Origin: Butyrivibrio sp. VCB2006
Lineage (GTDB): Bacteria > Bacillota > Clostridia > Lachnospirales > Lachnospiraceae
Length of the DNA: 64,000 bases
NCBI RefSeq assembly: GCF_000420945.1
Contig: NZ_ATVX01000003.1
Location: forward strand, 124,001-188,000
Direction: 5' to 3'
This document shows, piece after piece, positions 6,876 to 15,921 of this stretch (position 1 is the first letter of the stretch; every line of letters begins with the position of its first letter). A model generated the notes under the pieces. It was given only the letters and a program-made list of their open reading frames with translations, was not told where the DNA came from and ran no database searches. Both the position numbers and the translations under genes were made by a program.

Positions 6876-8399
6876 TCAAGACTTTTGAGTTTGTTTCAAT
6901 ACGTACAGAGTAACTATCATAAGCATTATACCTGCGCCCAAGCAGATTACCCAGTTTCTCACAAAACCGGAGATAATGTATGCAACGAAGGATACAGCGG
7001 CAGCGGTCATTGCGTAAGGAAGCTGAGTGGATACATGTTTGATGTGATCGCACTGGGCACCGGCACTTGCCATGATTGTCGTGTCTGAAATTGGTGAACA
7101 GTGATCTCCGCAAACAGCTCCTGCCATACATGCAGAAATGGCGATGATCATCAGCTCGTTTTCCATATTTGAACCAAATACGTTAACAACTATAGGAATA
7201 AGAATACCGAATGTTCCCCAGGATGTACCTGTCGCAAATGCAAGGAAGGTTGCGATGATAAATACTACAGCAGGAATGAAACTCATAACAGCGCCGTTGT
7301 CAGCAAAGTTCTCGAAAATTCCTGCAACATAGTTGGCTGCACCAAGAGAATCTGTCATTGCCTTTAAGGTCCAGGCAAAAGTAAGAACCAGAATCGCAGG
7401 AACCATACTCTTGAATCCTTCAGGAATTGAATTCATACAATCCTTAAAGCTAAGGACCTTTGTTGCCATGAAGAAGATAACTGTAAGAATGAGAGCTCCT
7501 ACAGATCCGTAAACAAGTCCTACAGAAGCATCTGATCCTGAAAATGCATCGACAAATCCTGTTCCTTCAAAGAATCCGCCTGTATAGATCATTCCAATAA
7601 TACAGCAAATTATCAAAGTAACTATAGGGAAGATAAGGTGAATAACCTTACCCTTCTGAGATGTAGGAGGATGCGGCTGATCGCTGGCACCAAGGAGTCC
7701 TTCACCATCACCGAAGGGATTCATTATCTCTTTTACCTTCATATGCTCTTCTGCTTTCTTCATTGAGCCATAATCGAAATTCAAAGCAGTGAGGCCGAAC
7801 ATCATTATAATTGTAAGAAGTGCATAGAAATTGTAAGGGATAGCTCTTACGAAAAGAGTCAATCCGTTTACACCATCCACAAAGCCTGTAACAGCAGCCG
7901 CCCATGAAGAAATAGGAGCAATTATACAGATAGGAGCGGCAGTGGCATCAATAAGATATGCCAGCTTTTCTCTGGATATTTTCTGTTTATCGGTTACTGG
8001 TCTCATAACGGAGCCAACAGTAAGACAGTTAAAATAGTCATCTATGAAAATAAGCATACCGAGGATTATAGTAGCAATCTGGGCTCCGGCTTTTGTTTTT
8101 ACATGAGACACTGCCCACTTACCAAAGGCTGCGGATCCGCCAGCCCTGTTCATGAGCATTACCATTGTTCCAAGGACAACAAGGAAAATCAGGATGCCGA
8201 CATTCCAAGCATCAGAAAGTTGCGCGATCATTCCCTCAACAAAAACATGCTCGATTGTTCCTGTAAAACTAAATCCCGAATACAGCATGCCGCCTACAAC
8301 AATGCCGACAAATAGTGACGAATAAACTTCTTTGGTGATTAGTGCCAGAGCTATGGCGATGATTGCCGGAAGCAGAGACCAGAAAGAGTCGATAAACAT
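6876..8399 (-). CDS. NhaC-family Na+/H+ antiporter
   Basis: 507 residues with about 12 hydrophobic segments, beginning with a Leu/Ile-rich span and containing the polar membrane motifs FIDDYFNCLTVG and GDHCSPISDTT that I associate with the NhaC family. It would exchange Na+ (or carry organic acids or amino acids, as some members do) across the cytoplasmic membrane. AAGGAG precedes the ATG by 6 bases. It is divergent from the GTPase gene at 8535, with both promoters in the 135-bp AT-rich gap. The exact substrate cannot be read from sequence. Confidence 0.88.
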   Translation of the reverse strand: MFIDSFWSLLPAIIAIALALITKEVYSSLFVGIVVGGMLYSGFSFTGTIEHVFVEGMIAQLSDAWNVGILIFLVVLGTMVMLMNRAGGSAAFGKWAVSHVKTKAGAQIATIILGMLIFIDDYFNCLTVGSVMRPVTDKQKISREKLAYLIDATAAPICIIAPISSWAAAVTGFVDGVNGLTLFVRAIPYNFYALLTIIMMFGLTALNFDYGSMKKAEEHMKVKEIMNPFGDGEGLLGASDQPHPPTSQKGKVIHLIFPIVTLIICCIIGMIYTGGFFEGTGFVDAFSGSDASVGLVYGSVGALILTVIFFMATKVLSFKDCMNSIPEGFKSMVPAILVLTFAWTLKAMTDSLGAANYVAGIFENFADNGAVMSFIPAVVFIIATFLAFATGTSWGTFGILIPIVVNVFGSNMENELMIIAISACMAGAVCGDHCSPISDTTIMASAGAQCDHIKHVSTQLPYAMTAAAVSFVAYIISGFVRNWVICLGAGIMLMIVTLYVLKQTQKS

Positions 8400-8534
8400 A
8401 GCGTTCTCCTTTGCATTAACGTGATAAAGTTATCTCTATTATTTTATGAAATAATGTTTATTGTCAATGGGATATTAGTATATAATATTCAATAGACGGT
8501 ATATCGTTTGTTTTTCTTTTGATGGAGAATAAAA

Positions 8535-9698
8535 ATGGAGAAAGGGAATGTATTAGTTGTCGGTTACGAAGGCGTAGGAAAATCAACGTTGATCAAAGCG
8601 GTCCTTGGGGATGAAGTAATGAAAAAATCTGCTTCCGCAAGTAAAGAAACTGCTTCTGACTTTCAGGTGTATGAAAACAAAGCGGTTCCGTTTAGATTGA
8701 TTGACACAACCGGAATTGAGCCGGGAGTATTTAAAGAGCTCAAGGCCGTAAATGCTGTGCGAAAATGGTCCGGAAAAACAATAAAATCCGGCAAAAAAGA
8801 CAATCAAATCAGCGTGATCTGGTTTTGCCTGGACAGATACACTGCCAAACTGTTCCCCAAAACAATTGAATCCTTTATGGATGCCATCAGCGTATGGAAA
8901 AATGTGCCTGTTATCACGGTAATTACACAGTCCTACGAAGAAAGCGATGCCAATGCCGCTAAGGAAATTGTTGAGAAAGCTTTTTTATCCAAGAAAAAAT
9001 ACATGACCAGGCTTTCGGAAATCATCTCTGTTGTTGCAAAGCCTAAAAAAACCGAGGATGGAAGCCTGCTTCCACCTATGGGTATTACGGAGCTTATCGA
9101 AGCTACAAATAATCTTTTACCTGAGGGCCTTCAGGCCGCGGAAAAAGATATTGCGCGATACAACCTTTCCAGGAAAAGAGCCATGTCACACGCAGTAGTA
9201 AGCGTAGCTACGCTGACCGGAATCACTGTTGGCAGTGTTGGACTGCCGGTTATGGATGTCATGCTGCTTAAGCCAACAGAATCCCTGGAAATAGAATCAA
9301 TCTTCAAAATTTGGGGTATTAAAAAGACCAAGAAGGCAAAAGAGCTACTTAAATTCATTCTTGATATAGGAACCGTCAGTATCACCGGAAAGATGCTTGC
9401 TTCCAGTATGAAGCTTATCCCGGGAGTCAACCTGGGTGCCGCCGTAATCAATGGCGTTATCTCCGGAACCATTGTTTTTGCCCTGGGCGAAGCTTCTGCT
9501 TTTGTCTTTGAAAAGATATATACCGGTGAAAAAACTATAGACGACATGGAATGGGTTAAGAAAGTTGTAAGCGAGAGTCTGACCAGTAACGCTTTGGACA
9601 AGGTTACTTCCTCTGTGAAGGGCATAACCAAGAGCTCTGACAAAACTGAAATCCTTAATGCAGTCACTACTGCATTTACTAAAAAGGGCTTTGCGTAG
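8535..9698 (+). CDS. GTPase with C-terminal hydrophobic DUF697/EcsC-like region
   Basis: 387 residues. A GTP-binding domain fills the N-terminal half, with P-loop GYEGVGKST (10-18) and G3 motif DTTG (57-60). The usual NKxD is replaced by ITQS in a hydrophobic strand around residue 135, so base recognition may differ. The C-terminal half (about 215-340) is Gly- and Ala-rich with hydrophobic helices, resembling DUF697-type membrane-associated GTPases. GGAG lies upstream of the ATG. It is a single gene divergent from nhaC. Its biological role is unknown. Confidence 0.72.
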   Translation: MEKGNVLVVGYEGVGKSTLIKAVLGDEVMKKSASASKETASDFQVYENKAVPFRLIDTTGIEPGVFKELKAVNAVRKWSGKTIKSGKKDNQISVIWFCLDRYTAKLFPKTIESFMDAISVWKNVPVITVITQSYEESDANAAKEIVEKAFLSKKKYMTRLSEIISVVAKPKKTEDGSLLPPMGITELIEATNNLLPEGLQAAEKDIARYNLSRKRAMSHAVVSVATLTGITVGSVGLPVMDVMLLKPTESLEIESIFKIWGIKKTKKAKELLKFILDIGTVSITGKMLASSMKLIPGVNLGAAVINGVISGTIVFALGEASAFVFEKIYTGEKTIDDMEWVKKVVSESLTSNALDKVTSSVKGITKSSDKTEILNAVTTAFTKKGFA

Positions 9699-9791
9699 CT
9701 TGAATATGGTTGTTAAATCTAATATAATACTCTTTGTTATTTTGTTTTAGCGATATCAAGAAAAATGCGATAAACAGAGAAGGCATTATAT

Positions 9792-10523
9792 ATGAACGAA
9801 AAGATGAGATCAGTCCAGAACGAGTTGGTAATGAGTAAGATCCAGGTGCTGAAGGCACTAGGTTTTGAACTCAGGAAGGACATGAAAATCCTTGATTTTG
9901 GCTGTGGCGATGGGGAAATTGTTCAAGGATTGTTAGAGCTTGGATATGACGCGCAAGGCGTAGATATTATGGAGTCTTCTGCACTGGATAGTAGTTATTA
10001 CAAGCAGATTGAAATGAATCCATATCGTATTCCATATGACGATAACACCTTTGATTACGTTTTCAGCACATCAGTTTTCGAGCACGTACAGAATACAGAA
10101 GAAGCATTAAAGGAAATATATAGAGTTTTAAAGCCAGGCGGAATATCAACACACTGCATGCCTAGCAGATTTAGGGCAAAAGAACCTCATATCGGCGTTC
10201 CATTTGGTGGCCTCTGCCATTCAGATGCATGGCTTCGTATGTGGGCAGCTCTAGGAGTAAGAAATGAGTTTCAGACAGGTCTTCCGGCCAAAGAAGTATA
10301 CGAGAGAAATAAAGGCTACTTCAGAGATTGCCTGAACTATATGAGTTATAGTAAGTTCAAGAAAAAGGTAGTATCCGTTTTTGGAAATATTAACATATAC
10401 AAATGGAAACATATTAAGTACATGCCAGGCGGAGCAGTTAAGCTTGGAAAGAAGTTCCCTATTCCAGGCTACGGATATCTTCTTTTCGCCTTCAGAGAAT
10501 GGAATATCTACATGAAGAAATAA
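9792..10523 (+). CDS. Class I SAM-dependent methyltransferase
   Basis: 243 residues. Motif I is ILDFGCGDGE near residue 34, followed by the acidic GVDIM, the post-motif VFEHVQNTEEAL and the typical YRVLKPGG. This matches Methyltransf_11-type enzymes acting on small molecules or lipids; the substrate is unknown. AGAAGG precedes the ATG. It ends just before a bidirectional terminator shared with tRNA-Gly. No neighbour defines its pathway. Confidence 0.85.
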   Translation: MNEKMRSVQNELVMSKIQVLKALGFELRKDMKILDFGCGDGEIVQGLLELGYDAQGVDIMESSALDSSYYKQIEMNPYRIPYDDNTFDYVFSTSVFEHVQNTEEALKEIYRVLKPGGISTHCMPSRFRAKEPHIGVPFGGLCHSDAWLRMWAALGVRNEFQTGLPAKEVYERNKGYFRDCLNYMSYSKFKKKVVSVFGNINIYKWKHIKYMPGGAVKLGKKFPIPGYGYLLFAFREWNIYMKK

Positions 10524-10531
10524 ATCAAAAA

Positions 10532-10557
10532 CCCTCAGACATTTGTCTGAGGGTTTT
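10532..10557. terminator. Bidirectional terminator between methyltransferase and tRNA-Gly
   Basis: CCCTCAGAC (10532-10540) pairs with GTCTGAGGG (10545-10553), with AAAAA before and TTTT after the stem. Confidence 0.9.
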
Positions 10558-10585
10558 ATATTAGCTATTTTTAAGCAATAAAAAG

Positions 10586-10658
10586 AGCGATAGACGGGGC
10601 TCGAACCCGCGGTCTCCACCTTGGCAAGGTGGCGCTTTACCAACTAAGCTACTATCGC
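10586..10658 (-). tRNA. tRNA-Gly (anticodon GCC)
   Basis: A 73-nt cloverleaf on the minus strand. The acceptor stem is GCGATAG/CTATCGC with discriminator T, the anticodon stem is CCACC/GGTGG with loop TTGCCAA, and the T-loop reads TTCGAGC. No encoded CCA. Its last 20 bases and 18 bases of flank recur at 6444-6481. Confidence 0.96.
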
Positions 10659-10669
10659 ATATATGTAAA

Positions 10670-10683
10670 GTCGCTTTCGCGAC
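10670..10683 (-). other. GNRA-capped hairpin in tRNA-Gly 5' leader
   Basis: On the minus strand GTCGC-GAAA-GCGAC forms a five-pair stem with a GAAA tetraloop between the promoter and the mature tRNA 5' end. It may guide processing; that is inference. Confidence 0.4.
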
Positions 10684-10693
10684 AGCAAAATAA

Positions 10694-10722
10694 ATGATAC
10701 ACTAGTGTTTTATATTTGTCAA
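10694..10722 (-). promoter_or_regulatory. Promoter of tRNA-Gly
   Basis: On the minus strand TTGACA (10717-10722), a 17-bp spacer and TATCAT (10694-10699), 36 bp upstream of the tRNA. Confidence 0.75.
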
Positions 10723-10777
10723 CAACATTTTTAAGATTTTTTAATAAATATTTTTCAACCTCAAAAACGTTGTTGAC
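10718..10777. terminator. Inverted repeat between alpha-galactosidase and tRNA-Gly
   Basis: GTCAACAAC (10718-10726) pairs with GTTGTTGAC (10769-10777), with AT-rich inner arms that also partly pair. It lies 18 bp after the alpha-galactosidase stop and its left arm overlaps the tRNA-Gly -35 box. It is probably a terminator of the former; the loop is long. Confidence 0.4.
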
Positions 10778-10795
10778 ATCAGTATTTATGCGCCT

Positions 10796-12652
10796 TTACA
10801 GTTCTGCAAGAATTGCCATGGCAGAAAAATCTTTATCTGCCTGACCATATTTTTCAATTATCTTGAAACGTTCCATATCAATTCCAAGGTTCTTTCCATA
10901 TTCTGAAAGGCTGACAGAATCAGCAAATCTGTGATAAACAACAAGTGCCTTATCTCCCAGCTCTCTGATAACAAGCTGAGATCCTGTAGGTTCATTGTAG
11001 CTATCTGTATCAGCTTCAAGAACTGTGGTCTTACCATCTTTTATAATATCTGAGACCTTGTTATAGAAGGCCATTCCCTGATCAAGGAGCTGCCACTGGT
11101 GGTCGCTCAGATCATAAACATCTCCGGAAAGTCCCATTCTGCCCAGGAATGTGGCGCAGATAGAATACCATATTCTCTCGTCACTGTCCCTTGCTCTCAT
11201 TACTGCCCAGATCTGGCTCTGAGAGGGCTTAATTACTCTCTGAACATTGGCAGCGATAATAGGAAGTGATAAGCATTCGTGGGCATCGGAAAAGCTTGCC
11301 ATGGAAGATAGTTCCATGAAGGAAGGCTCAAGGCGGTGTCCGCCACTGGAGCAGTTCTCGATTACAAGCTCCGGAATCTCGCGTTTCATTCTCTTAAAGA
11401 ACTCCTGAGTAGCCAGAACTTTCTTTCTAAGATTCTCTCCCATTCCCTCAGGCCCGTCACAGCCCATACCCATGGTGTCATTGTAGTCAATCTTGATATA
11501 CCCAAAGCCATTATCCTTAAGATTATCAATTACATATTTATCCAGATGTTCAATAACCCACGGATCTTCCATATCCAGGAAATGCACATTCCCAACAGTA
11601 AGCGGCACGCCGTCCTTTTTAACAAGGTGCTCTGTTTCATAAAAAGAAGGTGCCTCCTGAGAGGTATTCTCAAGTTCGTACCATATGCCGGGAATCATGC
11701 CCTTTGACTTAATATAATCTGTCAGTTCCTTAAGGCCATTTGGAAATCTCTTTGTATTGATTCTCCAGTCACCACGCCAATCCCACCAGTTGCCGCAATC
11801 TCCGTACCAACCGGAATCCATGACAAGGTATTTAATGCCTTTTCCTTCAATCTTATCTGCCAGCTTCTTGAGATTGTCTATAGTTGGATTTCCCCAGGTT
11901 GCGCAGTATTCGTTAAATACAATTCCCATATCCTCATCCACCGGGCTGATATCCGGATTCTGGGCCTTTACCAGCTTGTCGCAGACATCCAAAAGAGAAT
12001 TACCGCAGGCAACAAGTGCCTTGGGCGCTTCATAGCTCTCCCCAGGCATAAGCTTCTTGGTCCAGTGTCCAAAATCCCTGTCCGCAAGACCTCCTGCAAT
12101 CTTAACTACATCTCCGGACTTAACGCACACTTCTATCTGCCATGAACTTGGGGCATACAGCTGTACTGCTGTAAAGGTAGAAGTCTCAGAATCCTCCACG
12201 GCAACAAATGGGAAAAACTGTCTGACAGGCATTGATCCCAGGTTTCCAAACTTAAGAACCCTGTAGCCATGATCACTCCAGGAGTGCTCCATATCAAGTT
12301 CTTTTATTGTATCCACCTTGTGCCTGCCCTCTGCGCTCCAGAAGGACGAAAACCTGTGAATCTTGTCAGCCTTTATTCCCTTTAAGAGGACAGAAGTCAG
12401 CATCTCCATAGTCAGTGGCTCTTTTCCCTCGTTGCTCACCACTGTAATAACCTCTGTAGCCTCTGAAAGAGAGCTTTTCCTATTAGTAACCTCAAGTACA
12501 AGACCATCCTCTCGTCTGTACTTTGCTACTTCATCTGTTTCTTTTTCCAGCTTGAAGCCATCCATAGAGCCGCTTCCAAGCATTGTAAGACCACATGTAT
12601 AGTTATCAGAATATCTTTCTCCGATTATCTTAACTTCTGCAGTTGATTTCAT
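10796..12652 (-). CDS. Alpha-galactosidase, glycoside hydrolase family 36
   Basis: Retaining exo-enzyme removing terminal alpha-galactose from raffinose- or galactomannan-type sugars. I start it at ATG 12652 (618 residues), because AGAGGTG lies 9 bases upstream; the ATG at 12682 has no such site. There is no signal peptide, so it acts in the cytoplasm. Motifs are the N-terminal beta-sandwich, VMDSGWYG, the nucleophile Asp389 in YIKIDYN, ENCSSGGHR and the acid/base Asp456 in SFSDAHE. At 618 residues it is shorter than the 700-residue family type. No transporter lies beside it. Confidence 0.88.
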   Translation of the reverse strand: MKSTAEVKIIGERYSDNYTCGLTMLGSGSMDGFKLEKETDEVAKYRREDGLVLEVTNRKSSLSEATEVITVVSNEGKEPLTMEMLTSVLLKGIKADKIHRFSSFWSAEGRHKVDTIKELDMEHSWSDHGYRVLKFGNLGSMPVRQFFPFVAVEDSETSTFTAVQLYAPSSWQIEVCVKSGDVVKIAGGLADRDFGHWTKKLMPGESYEAPKALVACGNSLLDVCDKLVKAQNPDISPVDEDMGIVFNEYCATWGNPTIDNLKKLADKIEGKGIKYLVMDSGWYGDCGNWWDWRGDWRINTKRFPNGLKELTDYIKSKGMIPGIWYELENTSQEAPSFYETEHLVKKDGVPLTVGNVHFLDMEDPWVIEHLDKYVIDNLKDNGFGYIKIDYNDTMGMGCDGPEGMGENLRKKVLATQEFFKRMKREIPELVIENCSSGGHRLEPSFMELSSMASFSDAHECLSLPIIAANVQRVIKPSQSQIWAVMRARDSDERIWYSICATFLGRMGLSGDVYDLSDHQWQLLDQGMAFYNKVSDIIKDGKTTVLEADTDSYNEPTGSQLVIRELGDKALVVYHRFADSVSLSEYGKNLGIDMERFKIIEKYGQADKDFSAMAILAEL

Positions 12653-12856
12653 AATCTTTTTCACCTCTAAACTTATGCTCAAACTTCATATACTGATTAT
12701 ATTGATTAGCAATCTGCCATGCAATTCAAGCCGGCGCTGATCACATAAATTAATAGAACTTTTACCAATCGGCAATTTATATGCGTTTTCTCGTATGCTA
12801 GAATAGTATATGGGGTTTATTGCGATTTTTGATTCATGAATTCATGAGGGTAAACA

Positions 12857-14386
12857 ATGACCTTGTTCTTTAACTTTCCGGAAAAAAATAAATCTGCTTC
12901 GGAAACCTACGAAGATTTCCTTTTGGAAAACAGAGCTAAGATCAATCAGTATCTTAACAAAGCTCTGTGGTTCTGCGTCTTGACAGGCCCTGCCATCGCG
13001 CTTGGCGTTGCCACGGGTGTTTTTAAAGATGTCTCATATTTAGCCTGCCTAAATATAACAGTTTTCGTTGTAATACTTACCCTAAGTCATATTTTGGCTA
13101 TAAAAAATAATCCTCAGTCCGATTTTACCAGTGTATACGCTCTGTTTATACTGGATATTCTTTTATTTTACCTGGCCTATTCTCACGTTTATCTTCGTCT
13201 GACCTGGTTTTTGGTTCCACTGTTGTCGCTTCTTTTTTGTAGCTACAGAGTCTACTTCATTTCCCTTATCATAAACTATGGCACAATGCTGATGACTACA
13301 TGGGTTACTGCACCCTTTTATGCAAGCCATCGTGCCGATTACAATTCGGTCATGAAGTATTTCTTCAATGTTATCAGCGGAAATACTATCGAGATGTTCA
13401 TCATGCTGATTGCAGGCTTTGCTATTCTAAAGACAACTCACCGCTATCTACGTGAGCAATTTGATATGTACAACACCATGAAAGAACGTGAACAGCAGGC
13501 TGCCGATTCCGTTAACACCCTTTCTTCCATGGCAGGTATTTACGACAGGGTTAACCTCCTAAACTTCCGCAATATGACGGAACATTCTCTTTCTGACATT
13601 GACACTGAGCAGGCCACACTTAACATCAACGGCTTCGACCACACCAGCATGGTTATGGGCATGAGAAAGCAGGTTGCTCCGGAGCAGCTGGATTCCTTCT
13701 GGGAATTCACCAATCTAACCACCTTAAGAGAACGTTTATTGGAAAAGAAATCCATCTCCGCGGAGTTTATCAATATTGTTTCCGGCTGGTTCAGAGCCCA
13801 GTATATCACTGTTGAAAAGAACGAAGATGGTATTCCTATTACCATTATTTTTACTGTACAGAACATAGAAAAAGACAAGCAAAAAGAAGAAAAACTCATC
13901 AGAATCGCCATGACAGACGAGCTTACCAGGCTTTATAACCGAAGAAGCTATGACGATGATATAGCAATTTACAGAGAAAATGGCCTTGATGAAGACTTTA
14001 TACTATTGTCGGCAGACGTAAATGGGCTTAAAATAACCAATGACACCAAGGGGCACGCAGCAGGCGATGAACTTATAAAGGGCGCCGCTGATTGTCTGCA
14101 GAAAACCATTGGAAGTAGCGGCAAAGTATACCGTACCGGAGGCGACGAATTCATTGCTATCATCCATATGGATGACTACAAGAATCTCATGGAAAACATT
14201 GTAATCAACACCAGAACCTGGCATGGTGCATATTCAGATTCTCTTTCCATCTCCATAGGATTCGCCAGCCACAAGGAATTTCCTGCAGCCTCAGTGGATG
14301 AACTTGAGCGTATTTCAGACAGCCGCATGTACGAAAACAAGCAGGCATACTACAGGCAGACTGGGCATGACCGAAGGAAGAAATAG
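12857..14386 (+). CDS. Membrane diguanylate cyclase with PAS-like and GGDEF domains
   Basis: Makes c-di-GMP from two GTP. 509 residues: six hydrophobic segments in 35-195, a PAS-like region in about 215-345, and a GGDEF domain from about 350 with the intact motif GGDEF at 428-432. The position of the inhibitory RxxD site reads GSSG, so product inhibition is probably lost. GAGGG precedes the ATG. Two membrane glycosyltransferase genes follow 11 bp downstream on the same strand, suggesting one operon and c-di-GMP control of surface sugar addition. Confidence 0.88.
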   Translation: MTLFFNFPEKNKSASETYEDFLLENRAKINQYLNKALWFCVLTGPAIALGVATGVFKDVSYLACLNITVFVVILTLSHILAIKNNPQSDFTSVYALFILDILLFYLAYSHVYLRLTWFLVPLLSLLFCSYRVYFISLIINYGTMLMTTWVTAPFYASHRADYNSVMKYFFNVISGNTIEMFIMLIAGFAILKTTHRYLREQFDMYNTMKEREQQAADSVNTLSSMAGIYDRVNLLNFRNMTEHSLSDIDTEQATLNINGFDHTSMVMGMRKQVAPEQLDSFWEFTNLTTLRERLLEKKSISAEFINIVSGWFRAQYITVEKNEDGIPITIIFTVQNIEKDKQKEEKLIRIAMTDELTRLYNRRSYDDDIAIYRENGLDEDFILLSADVNGLKITNDTKGHAAGDELIKGAADCLQKTIGSSGKVYRTGGDEFIAIIHMDDYKNLMENIVINTRTWHGAYSDSLSISIGFASHKEFPAASVDELERISDSRMYENKQAYYRQTGHDRRKK

Positions 14387-14397
14387 GACTTTTTACT

Positions 14398-15921
14398 ATG
14401 AGTTTTAATGGGGAAAAGATAAAGAACACTATTGGGGCAGTACTGGGCTTTATCGCGTTTATAGTATTCATTTATATAATCAGATTCGCTATGGGAAATG
14501 ATGTATGGTACGACGAAGTCTTTTCCCTTTCCTTTGCGGAGCATAATTTTTCCGATATCACAGCCCTTACATCAAGGGATGTTCACCCACCTCTATACTA
14601 TTGTTATCTAAAAGTAGCCGAATCTCTGATCTCTAAGCTTTCAGGCTATGCGAACATTATCAGAGTAGCCAAGATAGCATCTCTTATTCCATGGGCATTT
14701 CTCTTTATCCTTGGCATAACCTATATCAGAAAGCACTTTGGAACTCTGACTTTTGGACTTTTCATGCTGCTTATTACTGTAATGCCTCAGATTCCAAGCT
14801 ACTATTTAGAGATAAGGATGTATTCCCTGGCACTTCTTTTCATTACCGCAGAGATTCTTATTTCTTACCAAATCCTTACCAATTTGGATAAAAAGAATAA
14901 TCTGGCCTGGACTCTGTTTTTCTTAATCGGAATACTTACCGCCTACACACAGTACTACGCCTGCATTGCCATCATTGGCTCCTATATTGGTGCTTTTCTT
15001 TTGCTTGTTGTTCTTAAGGGGCAAAAGAAAGCCGACAACCTGGTTCGCCTTGTTGTATGCAGCGTTTTATCTGTTATCTGTTACCTTCCATGGCTTCCGG
15101 TGTTGAGTAGCCAGATAGCTAACATCTCAGGTAAATACTGGATCCAGCCCCTTACTCTTAGAAGTATCCTTGGCTGCATCAAGTTCATTATCCTTCCTAT
15201 TGTTTACTTTGGAAAAATGCCGGAAATATCTGCAGGGCTTCTCATTTTTGCTCTCGCTGTGCTGACAATTTTCTTTTTCATGAAGGCCAAGAAAGGCGAC
15301 TACATTCTTATTGTCTGCTGCCTCATGCCGATTATAATTGTGGTAGTCAGCGGATTTATCCTCTCCGCCTTGGGAACTCCCATCTTTGTATACAGATATC
15401 TCGTTCCTACTCTGGGCGGCTTGTGGCTTTTTGTCAGCTTTATGGTTAATAAAGTATCCGACAAAAAATTGTTCCTGCTGCCTCTTATTATTCCTATGCT
15501 GCTTGTTGGCACTCTCAACATGATGGGACTAAGAACAGAAGAAGGCGGAAAGCTGACAAATATGCGAGCTTCCGACGAGGCGCTTTCACAGATACCTGAG
15601 GGTAGTGTAATAATCACAAACTTTGATCACGTATGTGCGGTCATGGCTTACTACAGACCTGACTGCAAGGTTCTTTTGTATGAGAACGAAATCGACAAGC
15701 TCCTTCCGGATATGCTTGGAAATATTCAGGATAATGTCACTGATGCAAATATTGTCACCCTGATTGAGAGCGGCAATGAAAATGTGTATTTCTGGGGAAG
15801 CTTTAACTCAAGGGAAGAAATTGTAGCTTCCTGGGAAAGCCTTGGAATAAATAATAAATTACTTCATAACATTCTCATAGAGAGATATTGGATAAACGTA
15901 TATAAACTAAGTGGAGTTTAA
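14398..15921 (+). CDS. Membrane glycosyltransferase, ArnT/PMT-like (GT39/GT83 type)
   Basis: 507 residues with about 11 membrane spans. An early extracytoplasmic loop has WYDEVFS (about residue 37) and RDVHPPLYY (about residue 60), the acidic and His/Pro motifs of polyprenyl-phosphate-sugar-dependent transferases. It would move a sugar from a lipid carrier to a protein, lipid or polysaccharide on the outer face of the membrane. Acceptor unknown. It lies between a diguanylate cyclase (11 bp gap) and a second such transferase (1-bp overlap). Confidence 0.78.
   Translation: MSFNGEKIKNTIGAVLGFIAFIVFIYIIRFAMGNDVWYDEVFSLSFAEHNFSDITALTSRDVHPPLYYCYLKVAESLISKLSGYANIIRVAKIASLIPWAFLFILGITYIRKHFGTLTFGLFMLLITVMPQIPSYYLEIRMYSLALLFITAEILISYQILTNLDKKNNLAWTLFFLIGILTAYTQYYACIAIIGSYIGAFLLLVVLKGQKKADNLVRLVVCSVLSVICYLPWLPVLSSQIANISGKYWIQPLTLRSILGCIKFIILPIVYFGKMPEISAGLLIFALAVLTIFFFMKAKKGDYILIVCCLMPIIIVVVSGFILSALGTPIFVYRYLVPTLGGLWLFVSFMVNKVSDKKLFLLPLIIPMLLVGTLNMMGLRTEEGGKLTNMRASDEALSQIPEGSVIITNFDHVCAVMAYYRPDCKVLLYENEIDKLLPDMLGNIQDNVTDANIVTLIESGNENVYFWGSFNSREEIVASWESLGINNKLLHNILIERYWINVYKLSGV

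Noticed and set aside
9131-9667. Minus-strand ORF of 178 codons antisense to the GTPase gene
   Set aside because: Shadow of the GTPase frame, no ribosome site and low-complexity product.
6444-10605. Region between the two tRNA-Gly copies as one integrated element
   Set aside because: The two copies are inverted, whereas ends of an integrated element should be direct repeats, and the genes between them look like chromosomal core with no integrase.
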